Under the pieces are notes generated by a model. It was not told where the DNA came from. It searched no databases and saw nothing but the letters and a program-made list of their open reading frames with translations. This document shows, piece after piece, positions 17,373 to 26,916 of a stretch of 64,000 bases of DNA; the first letter of the stretch is position 1; each line of letters starts with the position of its first letter. Source of the stretch: Bacillus sp. NP157 (GTDB lineage Bacteria; Pseudomonadota; Gammaproteobacteria; Xanthomonadales; Rhodanobacteraceae). The position numbers were made by a program, and so were the translations under genes. The stretch spans positions 1,674,001-1,738,000 of the forward strand of contig CP076546.1 in the NCBI GenBank assembly GCA_018889975.1. Direction: 5' to 3'.

Positions 17373-18215
17373 TTAATACATGTGGCGCTCGATGCCGAGA
17401 TATTCAAAGATCTTGCTCGAGATTTCCTCGATCGAGGTGTGCGTCGTGTTGAGGACCGGGATATTTTCCCGGCGCATCAGGCGGTCCGCCTGCTCCAGCT
17501 CCCATCGGCACTGCTTCAGCGTGGCGTAGCGGCTGCCGGGACGGCGCTGCTCGCGGATCTGGGCGAGGCGAACCGGATCGATGGTCAGGCCGAACAGCCT
17601 GCTGCGATAAGGGCGCAGGCGCATCGGCAATTCGAGCTTGTCGAGGTCATCGTCCGTGAGGGGGTAATTGGCGGCACAGACGCCGTAATGCAAGGCCATG
17701 TAGAGGCAGGTCGGGGTCTTCCCCGAGCGCGACACGCCTACCAGCACCACGTCGGACTGGTTGTAGTCCACGTCCAGCCCGTCGTCGTGGGCCAACGCGT
17801 AGTTGGTGGCTTCGATGCGTGCCTCGTAGCGATCCGAGTCGACCAGGCCGTGCGAGCGGTTGACCGCGCCGGATTGCTTGACCCCGAGTTCCTGCTCGAG
17901 CGGGTCGATGAAGGGGGCGAACACGTCCAGCATCAGGGCGCCACTGCCGGCCACGATTTCGCAAAGCGCCTTGGAGGTCATCGTGTTGACGACGATCGGC
18001 CGCTGCCCATCCTGGGCGTATTTGGTCTTGATCCTCAGCGCCGCCGCCTCGGCCTTCGCCGGGTTGTCGATGAACGGCAGGCGATGGGTGTCGAATTGCA
18101 CGCCATCGAACTGGGTGAGCATGCTGTTGCCGATGGTTTCGGCGGTGATGCCGGTGGAGTCGGAAATGAAGAAGACGGTGCGCCGCATGGGCCGGTTTCC
18201 CAGTGGATAGTCCAT
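17373..18215 (-). CDS. ppsR: Phosphoenolpyruvate synthase regulatory protein (bifunctional kinase/pyrophosphorylase)
   Basis: This 280-residue DUF299 protein uses ADP to phosphorylate and inactivate PEP synthase, and phosphate to reverse it. It starts RRTVFFISDSTGITAETIG and carries the P-loop GVSRSGKTPTCLYMA near residue 155. ATG 18215 is preceded by GGTGGGAG at ideal spacing and yields 280 residues, close to E. coli PpsR (277); an internal ATG at 18188 is the alternative. It lies divergent from its target gene ppsA with 158 bases between the starts, the usual arrangement. Confidence 0.94.
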   Translation of the reverse strand: MDYPLGNRPMRRTVFFISDSTGITAETIGNSMLTQFDGVQFDTHRLPFIDNPAKAEAAALRIKTKYAQDGQRPIVVNTMTSKALCEIVAGSGALMLDVFAPFIDPLEQELGVKQSGAVNRSHGLVDSDRYEARIEATNYALAHDDGLDVDYNQSDVVLVGVSRSGKTPTCLYMALHYGVCAANYPLTDDDLDKLELPMRLRPYRSRLFGLTIDPVRLAQIREQRRPGSRYATLKQCRWELEQADRLMRRENIPVLNTTHTSIEEISSKIFEYLGIERHMY

Positions 18216-18373
18216 GACTCCCACCTTAAGACCAATACGCCGCCATAACCATCCACCCCGCAGAATCACGGGAAAATTTGTGCATTGCCCCTTGTGCACG
18301 GGCAATACCACCGCGACAATGCGCCGATTTTTACCAGCGCGGCCCGCCGCCCAACCGATGTGAGGATCTTCCT

Positions 18374-20746
<2,373 letters not shown>

Positions 20747-20756
20747 CGTCCGGCCA

Positions 20757-20787
20757 TCGCGCGCAGGCACGCTCCTGCGCGCGATGC
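20757..20787. repeat. REP-like palindrome after ppsA
   Basis: TCGCGCGCAGGCACGCTCCTGCGCGCGA is an abbreviated family A element folding on itself. It lies between the convergent ppsA and DeoR-type genes and could terminate both. Confidence 0.7.
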
Positions 20788-20789
20788 TT

Positions 20790-21557
20790 CTAAACGTGCA
20801 CCACCACCCCAGCCGCCGCATACCTCTCCACCAGCCCCGGGTCGGCATCCCCCGGCACCACGAGGTGCGAAATCGCCTTGATCGGCACGGTGTGGTGGGT
20901 CGCCGATGCCACCAGCTTATCGGGCGTCGCGATCGCCACCGTCTCGCCGCTCGCCTCGATGATTGCCTGCTTGAAGACGGTCTCTTCCTCGTCGTACGTC
21001 CACAGCCCGCTCACCGGGTCGATCGAGCAGACCCCGGGAAAGCACAGGTCCGCACGGATATCCTGGGCCTGGCGCAGCGTGCGTGAGCCGATCGCGCCGC
21101 CGATGAACGGATCGACCTTCCCACCCAGCAGGATCACCTCGAAACCTGGGCGGCCCAGGACGGACAGCGCCACGTCGGGCGCGTTGGTCACCACCGTCAG
21201 GTCGTAGTGGTCCGGCAACGCCTTGGCCAGGGCGGTATTCGACGACCCGGCATCGATGAAGAGGATCTGCCCTTCCGCGACCAGCTTCGCAGCGATGCGG
21301 CCAAGCGCCTTTTTCATTTCCGCGCGTTCGTTGTGTCGCTCGCCCAGCGGGGCGACGTGCTGCACCAGCAACGCACCGCCATACACACGCCGGCAAAGCC
21401 CTTGCGAGGCGAGGTCGCGCAGGTCACGCCGTATCGAGTCTTCCGAAACGCGAAACTCGACGGCGAGCTCGGCGGCAACCACCTTCCCCTTCCTCTGCAA
21501 GCGCTCGAGGATGAGCTGCTGTCGCTCGCGCGGAAGCGTCGGATCCGGCATGTTCAT
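20790..21557 (-). CDS. DeoR/GlpR-family transcriptional repressor
   Basis: This 255-residue regulator has the DeoR N-terminal winged helix (PRERQQLILERLQRKGKVVAAELA and VSEDSIRRDLRDL) and the phosphosugar-sensing C-terminal domain (LFIDAGSSNTALAKAL, LLGGKVDPFIGGAIG). Such proteins bind direct-repeat operators and release them on binding a phosphorylated sugar or related ligand. Its ATG overlaps the HAD gene stop by four bases, so it is the third gene of an MFS-HAD-DeoR operon and probably represses its own operon through the repeats at 23352-23386. Confidence 0.93.
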   Translation of the reverse strand: MNMPDPTLPRERQQLILERLQRKGKVVAAELAVEFRVSEDSIRRDLRDLASQGLCRRVYGGALLVQHVAPLGERHNERAEMKKALGRIAAKLVAEGQILFIDAGSSNTALAKALPDHYDLTVVTNAPDVALSVLGRPGFEVILLGGKVDPFIGGAIGSRTLRQAQDIRADLCFPGVCSIDPVSGLWTYDEEETVFKQAIIEASGETVAIATPDKLVASATHHTVPIKAISHLVVPGDADPGLVERYAAAGVVVHV

Positions 21558-22174
21558 TTCGGCAGGAACCCGAGGTCGATCAGGTCGGCACGCAACTGTG
21601 CAGGGGAATGGAAGTGGATGCCGTGGATGCCAAGGGCTTCCGCAGCCTCGACGTTCGCCTTGTTGTCGTCGATGAAGACGGCTCGCTTCGGATCCACGTC
21701 GTAGCGTTCCAGCAGCGTCTCGTACAGCCGCGGATCGGGCTTGATCGTGCCTTCGTCGCCCGAGACAACGATGCCGTCGAACCAGTTGAAGAACTCGTAG
21801 CGCGCCCGGGCGATCGGGAAGGTTTCGCCGGACCAGTTGGTCAGTCCATAGAGCGGATGCCCTGCACTCTTCAAATCGTGCAGGATCGCGATGCTGTCGT
21901 CGATCGGCCCTTTCAGCGTTTCTTCCCAGCGTTCATGGAAAGCGGTGATCAGGTCGACATGCTCGGGGTGTTGGGCGGTGAGTTCGGCCAGCGCGTCTTT
22001 CCACGGGCGACCCGCATCCTGCTGCAGGTTCCACTCCGTCGTGGTGACCTCGGCAAGGAAGCGCTCCATGCCCGCTTCGTCGTCGCCGAACAGCTTGCGA
22101 TAGAGATGGCGGGGGTTCCAGTCGACGAGGACGCCGCCGAAATCGAAAATAACCACGTCACGCTTGGAATACAT
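21554..22174 (-). CDS. HAD-superfamily phosphatase (YihX/haloacid dehalogenase-like)
   Basis: This 206-residue HAD hydrolase has motif I as DFGGVLVDWNPRHLY, motif II within LYGLTNWSGETF, and motifs III/IV as KPDPRLYETLL and AVFIDDNKANVEAA. The helical cap places it in subfamily IA, near sugar-phosphate phosphatases such as YihX. It lies between the MFS transporter and the DeoR-type repressor, suggesting it dephosphorylates a sugar phosphate related to the transported compound. The substrate cannot be read from the sequence. Confidence 0.9.
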   Translation of the reverse strand: MYSKRDVVIFDFGGVLVDWNPRHLYRKLFGDDEAGMERFLAEVTTTEWNLQQDAGRPWKDALAELTAQHPEHVDLITAFHERWEETLKGPIDDSIAILHDLKSAGHPLYGLTNWSGETFPIARARYEFFNWFDGIVVSGDEGTIKPDPRLYETLLERYDVDPKRAVFIDDNKANVEAAEALGIHGIHFHSPAQLRADLIDLGFLPK

Positions 22175-22186
22175 GGAAGGCTCCGG

Positions 22187-23308
22187 TCAGCGGCGCGCGA
22201 TGGAAGCGCACAGGGAAACAAGGACGAGCAGGCCGGCGACGCCGGTCAGCGCGATCGATAGCGTACTGAGATGGGCGGCAAAGCCGATACCGGCCGGACC
22301 CGCCAGCATGCCGGCGTAGCCCAGGGCGGTCACGATGGCGATGCCCACGCCGGGCGACGCACCACCCATGCGTCCTGCCGCGCTGAACAGCACGGGGACG
22401 ATGTTGGACGCGCCAATGCCGACGAAGACGAAGCCGAGCAGCGCAGCAGGGCCCCACGGAATCAGCGTCGCGGCGAGGAAGCCGGCCGCGGCGATCAGGC
22501 TACCTGCCCGGACGATGGTCACCGGCCCCACGTGTGCCGTGATCCGGTCACCCATGAGCCGGCAGGCGGCCATCGCGATGGAGAAGGCCGCGTAGCCCAG
22601 GCCTGCGGAAGACGCATCGAAGCCGCGGGAGAAGCGAAGGAAGACGGCGCTCCAGTCGAGCATCGCGCCTTCGGCAAGGAACGAGATCATGCACAGGAAG
22701 CCGATGAGGAAGATCGCCCCGCCCGGCATGCGGAAAGGGGCGCGCTCCTGCACGTGCTCCTCTTCATGGCGCACGAGGAAATGCTTCCACTGGGTCAGCA
22801 CGATGACCAGCAAGGCCAGGGAGACCGCGATCGCGCTTCCCGTCAGGGGCGCGCCAGCCTTGAGCAATGCGGCCATGCCTGCGGAACCCACGAGGCCACC
22901 GACGCTGAAGAGACCGTGGAAGCCCGACATCATCGGCTTGCCGCGCATCTTCTCGACATCCACCGCATGGGCATTCATAGAAACGTCGACAACACCAAGG
23001 GAGGCACCGAAGAACAGCAGTGCGCCGGCCAGTGCCCAGGCATCGGGTGCGATGGTCAGGAGCGGGAGGGCGAGGCAGACCAGCAGGCCACTGACGCCGA
23101 TGACATCGCGATTGCCGAAGCGATGGGTCAGGAAGCCCGCCAGGGGCATCGCCGCCGCCGCACCGCAACCCATGCATAGGAGAACGAGACCGAGGGTGCC
23201 GTCATCGAGGCCAAGCCGCGCCTTGGCGAAGGGCACCATCGGCGCCCAACTGGCCATGCCGATGCCGGATAAGAGAAAGATGAGCCGGGTGGCGCGCGTG
23301 GGGTTCAT
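22187..23308 (-). CDS. MFS transporter (YbjJ-like)
   Basis: This 373-residue inner-membrane carrier has about 12 hydrophobic helices. Its N-terminus (RLIFLLSGIGMASWAPMVPF) and the motif GFLTHRFGNRDVIG resemble YbjJ/FucP-type major facilitator proteins. ATG 23308 is preceded by GGA at about 8 bases; the in-frame ATG two codons upstream would sit on top of that site. It is the first gene of the operon with the HAD phosphatase (12 bases downstream) and the DeoR-type repressor. The pairing of HAD and MFS recalls ybjI-ybjJ of E. coli. Substrate unknown. Confidence 0.87.
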   Translation of the reverse strand: MNPTRATRLIFLLSGIGMASWAPMVPFAKARLGLDDGTLGLVLLCMGCGAAAAMPLAGFLTHRFGNRDVIGVSGLLVCLALPLLTIAPDAWALAGALLFFGASLGVVDVSMNAHAVDVEKMRGKPMMSGFHGLFSVGGLVGSAGMAALLKAGAPLTGSAIAVSLALLVIVLTQWKHFLVRHEEEHVQERAPFRMPGGAIFLIGFLCMISFLAEGAMLDWSAVFLRFSRGFDASSAGLGYAAFSIAMAACRLMGDRITAHVGPVTIVRAGSLIAAAGFLAATLIPWGPAALLGFVFVGIGASNIVPVLFSAAGRMGGASPGVGIAIVTALGYAGMLAGPAGIGFAAHLSTLSIALTGVAGLLVLVSLCASIARR

Positions 23309-23351
23309 GCACATTCCGTGGGGACGTTGAATGGGCAATAATCTACGCAAT

Positions 23352-23386
23352 CGTGCATAAACGTGCAACTCGTGCAGAATCGTGCA
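23352..23386. promoter_or_regulatory. Four-copy direct-repeat operator in front of the MFS-HAD-DeoR operon
   Basis: CGTGCA occurs at 23352, 23362, 23371 and 23381, spaced 10, 9 and 10 bases, so every copy falls on the same face of the helix. The array is 44-79 bases upstream of the MFS start codon. Arrays of short direct repeats are the usual binding mode of DeoR-family repressors, and such a repressor is the last gene of this operon. Confidence 0.7.
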
Positions 23387-23980
23387 TCAAATCCATTGAA
23401 AGCCCTTGGCCATGAGGGCCGCAAGGCTCAAGGTCACGGTCACGATGGCGCCGAACAGGATTCGGAAGTCAGTTCGAGCCCGATCGTGCACGCGATGGAA
23501 CTCATCACGGATGCTGCGAAAGTCTTCCCGCATATCGGTACGCAGTTCCTTGAACTCCGTCCGAAGCTCACGAATGTCGCCTTTGAACTCCGTTCGAAGG
23601 GCGCTGATTTCACCTTTCAGCTCCGTTCGAAGCCCACTGATTTCACCTTTCAGCTCCGTTCGAAGCCCACTGATTTCACCTTTCAGCTCCGTTCGAAGCC
23701 CGCTGATTTCACCTTTCAGCTCCGTTCGAAGCTCACTGATTTCACCTTTCAGCTCCGTTCGGAGCTCTTTCATGTCGCTCTTGAACTCGGTGCGCAGGTC
23801 GTTGACCGCACCACTAAGCTTGATCTGAGTGTCTCGAACATCGTCGCGAAGACGCTCCAGAACTACTTCGATACGGGTTACACGTGTATCCAGGGTGGCA
23901 TCGTGGATTACGTCGGGCGAAAGAAGGATTGCGGGACCCGTTGAAGGGGACGTGGGAAGATGGGCATTGGACGGTGGCAT
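23387..23980 (-). CDS. Hendecad-repeat coiled-coil protein with C-terminal membrane anchor
   Basis: This 197-residue protein has a Pro/Ser/Thr-rich N-terminus and helical sequence from about residue 30. The centre is a tandem array of an 11-residue unit, ELRTELKGEIS or GLRTELKGEIS, with five near-identical copies flanked by degenerate ones. One hydrophobic segment (ILFGAIVTVTLSLAALMAKG) ends it. Eleven-residue periodicity indicates a right-handed hendecad coiled coil, probably anchored in the inner membrane by the tail. Similar proteins are annotated only as coiled-coil or DUF1640-like; function unknown. The DNA is a 33-bp tandem repeat, so copy number probably varies between strains. Confidence 0.75.
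   Translation of the reverse strand: MPPSNAHLPTSPSTGPAILLSPDVIHDATLDTRVTRIEVVLERLRDDVRDTQIKLSGAVNDLRTEFKSDMKELRTELKGEISELRTELKGEISGLRTELKGEISGLRTELKGEISGLRTELKGEISALRTEFKGDIRELRTEFKELRTDMREDFRSIRDEFHRVHDRARTDFRILFGAIVTVTLSLAALMAKGFQWI
23602..23770. repeat. 33-bp tandem repeat array inside the coiled-coil gene
   Basis: The unit TTTCACCTTTCAGCTCCGTT followed by CGAAGCCCACTGA recurs with a 33-base period in five nearly identical copies, each encoding 11 residues. Neighbouring units at both ends have diverged. Confidence 0.93.
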
Positions 23981-24157
23981 GGATGCTCGCCTCTGGTCGG
24001 GGTATGGCGAATTCTGGCCTTACTGGCCTGGCCATCACAGTCGCTTTTGCCCATCGCCTTCCGTAGGAAAGTCCCTACACATCAATGGCTTTAAGCCTTT
24101 TCCTAATCTGAGGACTATCGTAGGGCGAGACACCGCTTGCATGCGGGCATCGGCTTC

Positions 24158-24171
24158 TGTACAAATGTACA
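24158..24171. promoter_or_regulatory. Candidate LexA operator of the lexA-imuA-imuB-dnaE2 operon
   Basis: TGTACAAATGTACA ends two bases before the lexA start codon. It is a dyad with GTAC half-sites, like operators reported for LexA proteins of imuAB-dnaE2 cassettes (GTAC-type) rather than the E. coli CTGT-N8-ACAG box. No Shine-Dalgarno is visible between it and the ATG, so the operator occupies the translation start region. Confidence 0.65.
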
Positions 24172-24172
24172 C

Positions 24173-24799
24173 ATGACGACGCCGAACCTCACCGAGCGAC
24201 AGCAGAAGACCCTGGCCTTCCTGCATGAGTACCTGCAGACCCAGGGCCTGCCGCCCACGCTGCGCGAGATTGCCGATGCACTCGGCTTTCCCAGCCACAG
24301 CTCCGCGCAGGCTTGCGTGGAGTCGCTGGTGCGCAAAGGCGTGCTGGAACGTTCGCCGCAGCATCGTGGCCTGCGCCTGCCGGATGGCAATGCCGCCGCC
24401 ATCCGTGCAGCCATGCTCAACGAGCTGCCGCTGATCGGTCGCGTGGCCGCCGGCTCGCCGATCCTCGCAGAAGAAAATATCGAATCACAGCTGGAGGTCG
24501 ACCCCGCCCTGTTCCGCCCTCGCGCCGATTACCTGCTGCGCGTAGTGGGCCTGAGCATGCGCGACGCCGGCATCCTCGACGGCGACCTCCTTGCCGTCCA
24601 TCGCACCGCCACCGCGAGCGATGGCCAGATCGTCGTTGCCCGCCTGGACGACGAAGTCACGGTAAAGCGCCTGAAGCATGAGCGTGACCGCCTGCTGCTG
24701 CTTCCCGAGAACCCGGACTTCAGCCCGATCGAAGTCGACCCCCGCCGCCATGCGTTCGCCATCGAAGGGCGCTACGTCGGCATCATTCGCAGGACCTGA
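24173..24799 (+). CDS. lexA: LexA-family SOS repressor (cassette-associated)
   Basis: This 208-residue repressor and autoprotease has an N-terminal winged helix (LTERQQKTLAFLHEYLQTQG, PTLREIADALGF). Its Ala93-Gly94 cleavage site lies in RVAAGSPIL, the nucleophile is Ser128 in VVGLSMRDAG, and the general base is Lys165 in EVTVKRLKHE. It should repress the mutasome operon until RecA filaments trigger self-cleavage. imuA starts four bases after its stop. Because it sits in the imuA-imuB-dnaE2 cassette, it may be a second LexA (LexA2-type) distinct from a housekeeping LexA elsewhere. ATG 24173 was chosen by family alignment. Confidence 0.94.
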   Translation: MTTPNLTERQQKTLAFLHEYLQTQGLPPTLREIADALGFPSHSSAQACVESLVRKGVLERSPQHRGLRLPDGNAAAIRAAMLNELPLIGRVAAGSPILAEENIESQLEVDPALFRPRADYLLRVVGLSMRDAGILDGDLLAVHRTATASDGQIVVARLDDEVTVKRLKHERDRLLLLPENPDFSPIEVDPRRHAFAIEGRYVGIIRRT

Positions 24800-24802
24800 G
24801 CC

Positions 24803-25432
24803 ATGAATGCCATCGCTACCCCCTCGCTTGCGCAGGTGCTCGACCATCCCGGTATCTGGCGCCGTTCCGCCGACCGCCAGCCGCGCGTACGTGCGCTGTC
24901 CACGGGCTGGACTTCGCTCGATGGCCGCCTGCCCGGTGGCGGCTGGCCGCAAGGTGCGGTCAGCGAGATCCTGTTCGAACACGACGGCCTGGGCGAACTC
25001 GACCTGGTGATGCCTGCGCTCGCCGCGCTGACCCAGGAACATCGTCGCGTCATTTTCGTCGCACCGCCCTACCAGCCTTATGCGCCTGCGCTTGCCGCGG
25101 CCGGCGTCGACCTGCGCTTCCTTCACGAGATCCACGCCGGCAGCACCGAAGCCGCGTGGAGCATGGAGCAGTGCCTGCGCTCCGGTTGCTGCGGCGCCGT
25201 GGTGGGCTGGTTGCCGGACATCGATTACCGCAGCCTGCGCCGCCTGCAGCTGGCGGCGGAAAGCGGCGATGCCTGCGCAATGATTTTCCGCTCCGCCGAC
25301 CACGCTGCCGAAAACAGCCCGGCCGCGCTCCGATTGAAGGTCAGCAACAGCGAAGAGGCCACGTATGTGGACGTCCTCAAGTCGCGCGGTCTGCTGACCA
25401 CTACCGCTCCGCTGCTTCGTATGCGGGCCTGA
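24803..25432 (+). CDS. imuA: ImuA, RecA/SulA-like component of the SOS mutasome
   Basis: This 209-residue protein resembles the RecA core without a functional Walker motif: STGWTSLDGRLPGGGWPQGAVSE, then LPDIDYRSLRRLQLAAESG and SPAALRLKVS. ImuA acts with ImuB and DnaE2 in error-prone translesion synthesis, probably by contacting DNA or RecA. It is the second gene of the LexA-controlled operon, with 74 bases to imuB. Confidence 0.92.
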   Translation: MNAIATPSLAQVLDHPGIWRRSADRQPRVRALSTGWTSLDGRLPGGGWPQGAVSEILFEHDGLGELDLVMPALAALTQEHRRVIFVAPPYQPYAPALAAAGVDLRFLHEIHAGSTEAAWSMEQCLRSGCCGAVVGWLPDIDYRSLRRLQLAAESGDACAMIFRSADHAAENSPAALRLKVSNSEEATYVDVLKSRGLLTTTAPLLRMRA

Positions 25433-25506
25433 GGCCTGTCCGGCATGTCGTCGTCCCTCATCCGCCGACATGCCGGGCACCTCTTTTTTGCCACGTATTC
25501 GCAGCC

Positions 25507-26916
25507 ATGCTTTGGGCCTGTCTCCGTTTTCCCGGCCTGGCGTTCTCCGCCGCCTTCGCCGCGACACCGGAGGCAGGCCCCTCTGCCCTGCTCGATAGCC
25601 GCGCCCGCCAGCGGCTGATCGCCACCGCCAATGCAGAAGCCCGCGCCCAGGGTGTCCGCCGTGGGCAAAGCGTAGCCGCAGCGCGCGCGCTCAGCCCCGC
25701 GCTGGATGTACGCCCTCGCGACCCGAAAGCCGAACAACGCCTGCTGGCCGAACTGGCCGCCTGGTGTTACCAGTTCAGCGGCCACGTCAGCCTCGTCCCA
25801 CCGAATGCCATTCTCATGGAGATCGGCGCCAGCCTGCGCCTGTTCGATGGCTGGCCCGTCCTGGCAGAGCGTGTCCGCGCAGGCCTTGCCGAGCAGGGCC
25901 ATGCGCATACCCTGGCGGCGACGCCGTTCGCATCGGCTTCGTGGGTCTTCGCCGCCACCGCGGATGGCATGGTGATTCCCGAGCGCGAAGGCGTCATCCG
26001 CATGCTTGGGGCATTGCCCCTCACCCAGGCCGGCCTGCCTGCACAAGCGGTGACGGCATTGCATGCCATGGGCTTTCGTCGGCTGGACGAGATCTTCAAG
26101 CTGCCACGCCCGGAACTTACCCGGCGCATTGGCCGCCAGGGCGTGGGCTGGCTCGACCGCATCCGCGGGCAGGCTGCCGATGCCCTGCCCGCCTGGCAGC
26201 CACCGGCCCGCTTCCAGCAGAAGATCGAATTCGATGCCGAACTGGACGGCAGCCAGCCCCTGTTGTTTCCATTGCGCCGACTCACCCGCGCACTGGCTAA
26301 CCTGCTCGCCGCCCGCGACGGCGGCGTGCAACGGTTCACGCTGACGCTGGAGCATGCGCGCAACGAGACCACCCGTATCGTCGTGGCCATGGCAGCACCG
26401 CAACGCGATGCCGAACGCCTTTTCGAACTGGCACGCACGCGGCTGGAACGCACCACCTTGCCTGCGCCGGCCCGGGCCATCGAACTGGACGCGGACGAAC
26501 TGCCCGTGTTCCGGCCACCCATGCGCGACCTGTTCGAGCCCATCCGGGGCGACGGCCTGGACTGGCCCACGCTGGACGAACGCCTGCGCGCACGCCTGGG
26601 TGATGCCGCGCTACGCCAGCTCATGGTGGTCAACGACCATCGGCCCGAGCGCGCCTCCCGGCACGGCGTCCCTTCGGCCACGGTCACGCTGCCGCGCGGT
26701 CGCCGCCCCCTGTGGCTGCTGCCACGCCCGATGCCCATGCGGCCCGACCCGGCCAGCGTGCTTGCGGGCCCGGAACGCATCGAAAGCGGCTGGTGGGACG
26801 GCGCCGATACGCGTCGCGACTATTACATCGTGCGCACCGTGCATGGGCAGCAGGCGTGGGCTTACCTGCCACCCGGCACGCTGGATGGATGGATGTTGCA
26901 TGGCTGGTTTGCCTGA
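25507..26916 (+). CDS. imuB: ImuB, catalytically inactive Y-family polymerase-like adaptor
   Basis: This 469-residue protein follows the DinB/UmuC fold: MLWACLRFPGLAFSAAF at the N-terminus, ANAEARAQGVRRGQSVAAARAL, MEIGASLRLFDGW and GFRRLDEIFKLPRPELTRRIG. The acidic catalytic residues of active Y-family polymerases are not evident (LRFPGLAF where DxD would be), as expected for ImuB, which links DnaE2 to the beta clamp. The ORF is open upstream to 25156 inside imuA, but ATG 25507 gives the family start. It overlaps dnaE2 by 17 bases. Confidence 0.93.
   Translation: MLWACLRFPGLAFSAAFAATPEAGPSALLDSRARQRLIATANAEARAQGVRRGQSVAAARALSPALDVRPRDPKAEQRLLAELAAWCYQFSGHVSLVPPNAILMEIGASLRLFDGWPVLAERVRAGLAEQGHAHTLAATPFASASWVFAATADGMVIPEREGVIRMLGALPLTQAGLPAQAVTALHAMGFRRLDEIFKLPRPELTRRIGRQGVGWLDRIRGQAADALPAWQPPARFQQKIEFDAELDGSQPLLFPLRRLTRALANLLAARDGGVQRFTLTLEHARNETTRIVVAMAAPQRDAERLFELARTRLERTTLPAPARAIELDADELPVFRPPMRDLFEPIRGDGLDWPTLDERLRARLGDAALRQLMVVNDHRPERASRHGVPSATVTLPRGRRPLWLLPRPMPMRPDPASVLAGPERIESGWWDGADTRRDYYIVRTVHGQQAWAYLPPGTLDGWMLHGWFA

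Noticed and set aside
23602-23770. 33-bp repeats considered as a CRISPR array
   Set aside because: Units are directly abutting with no unique spacers, keep reading frame and encode a hendecad coiled coil.
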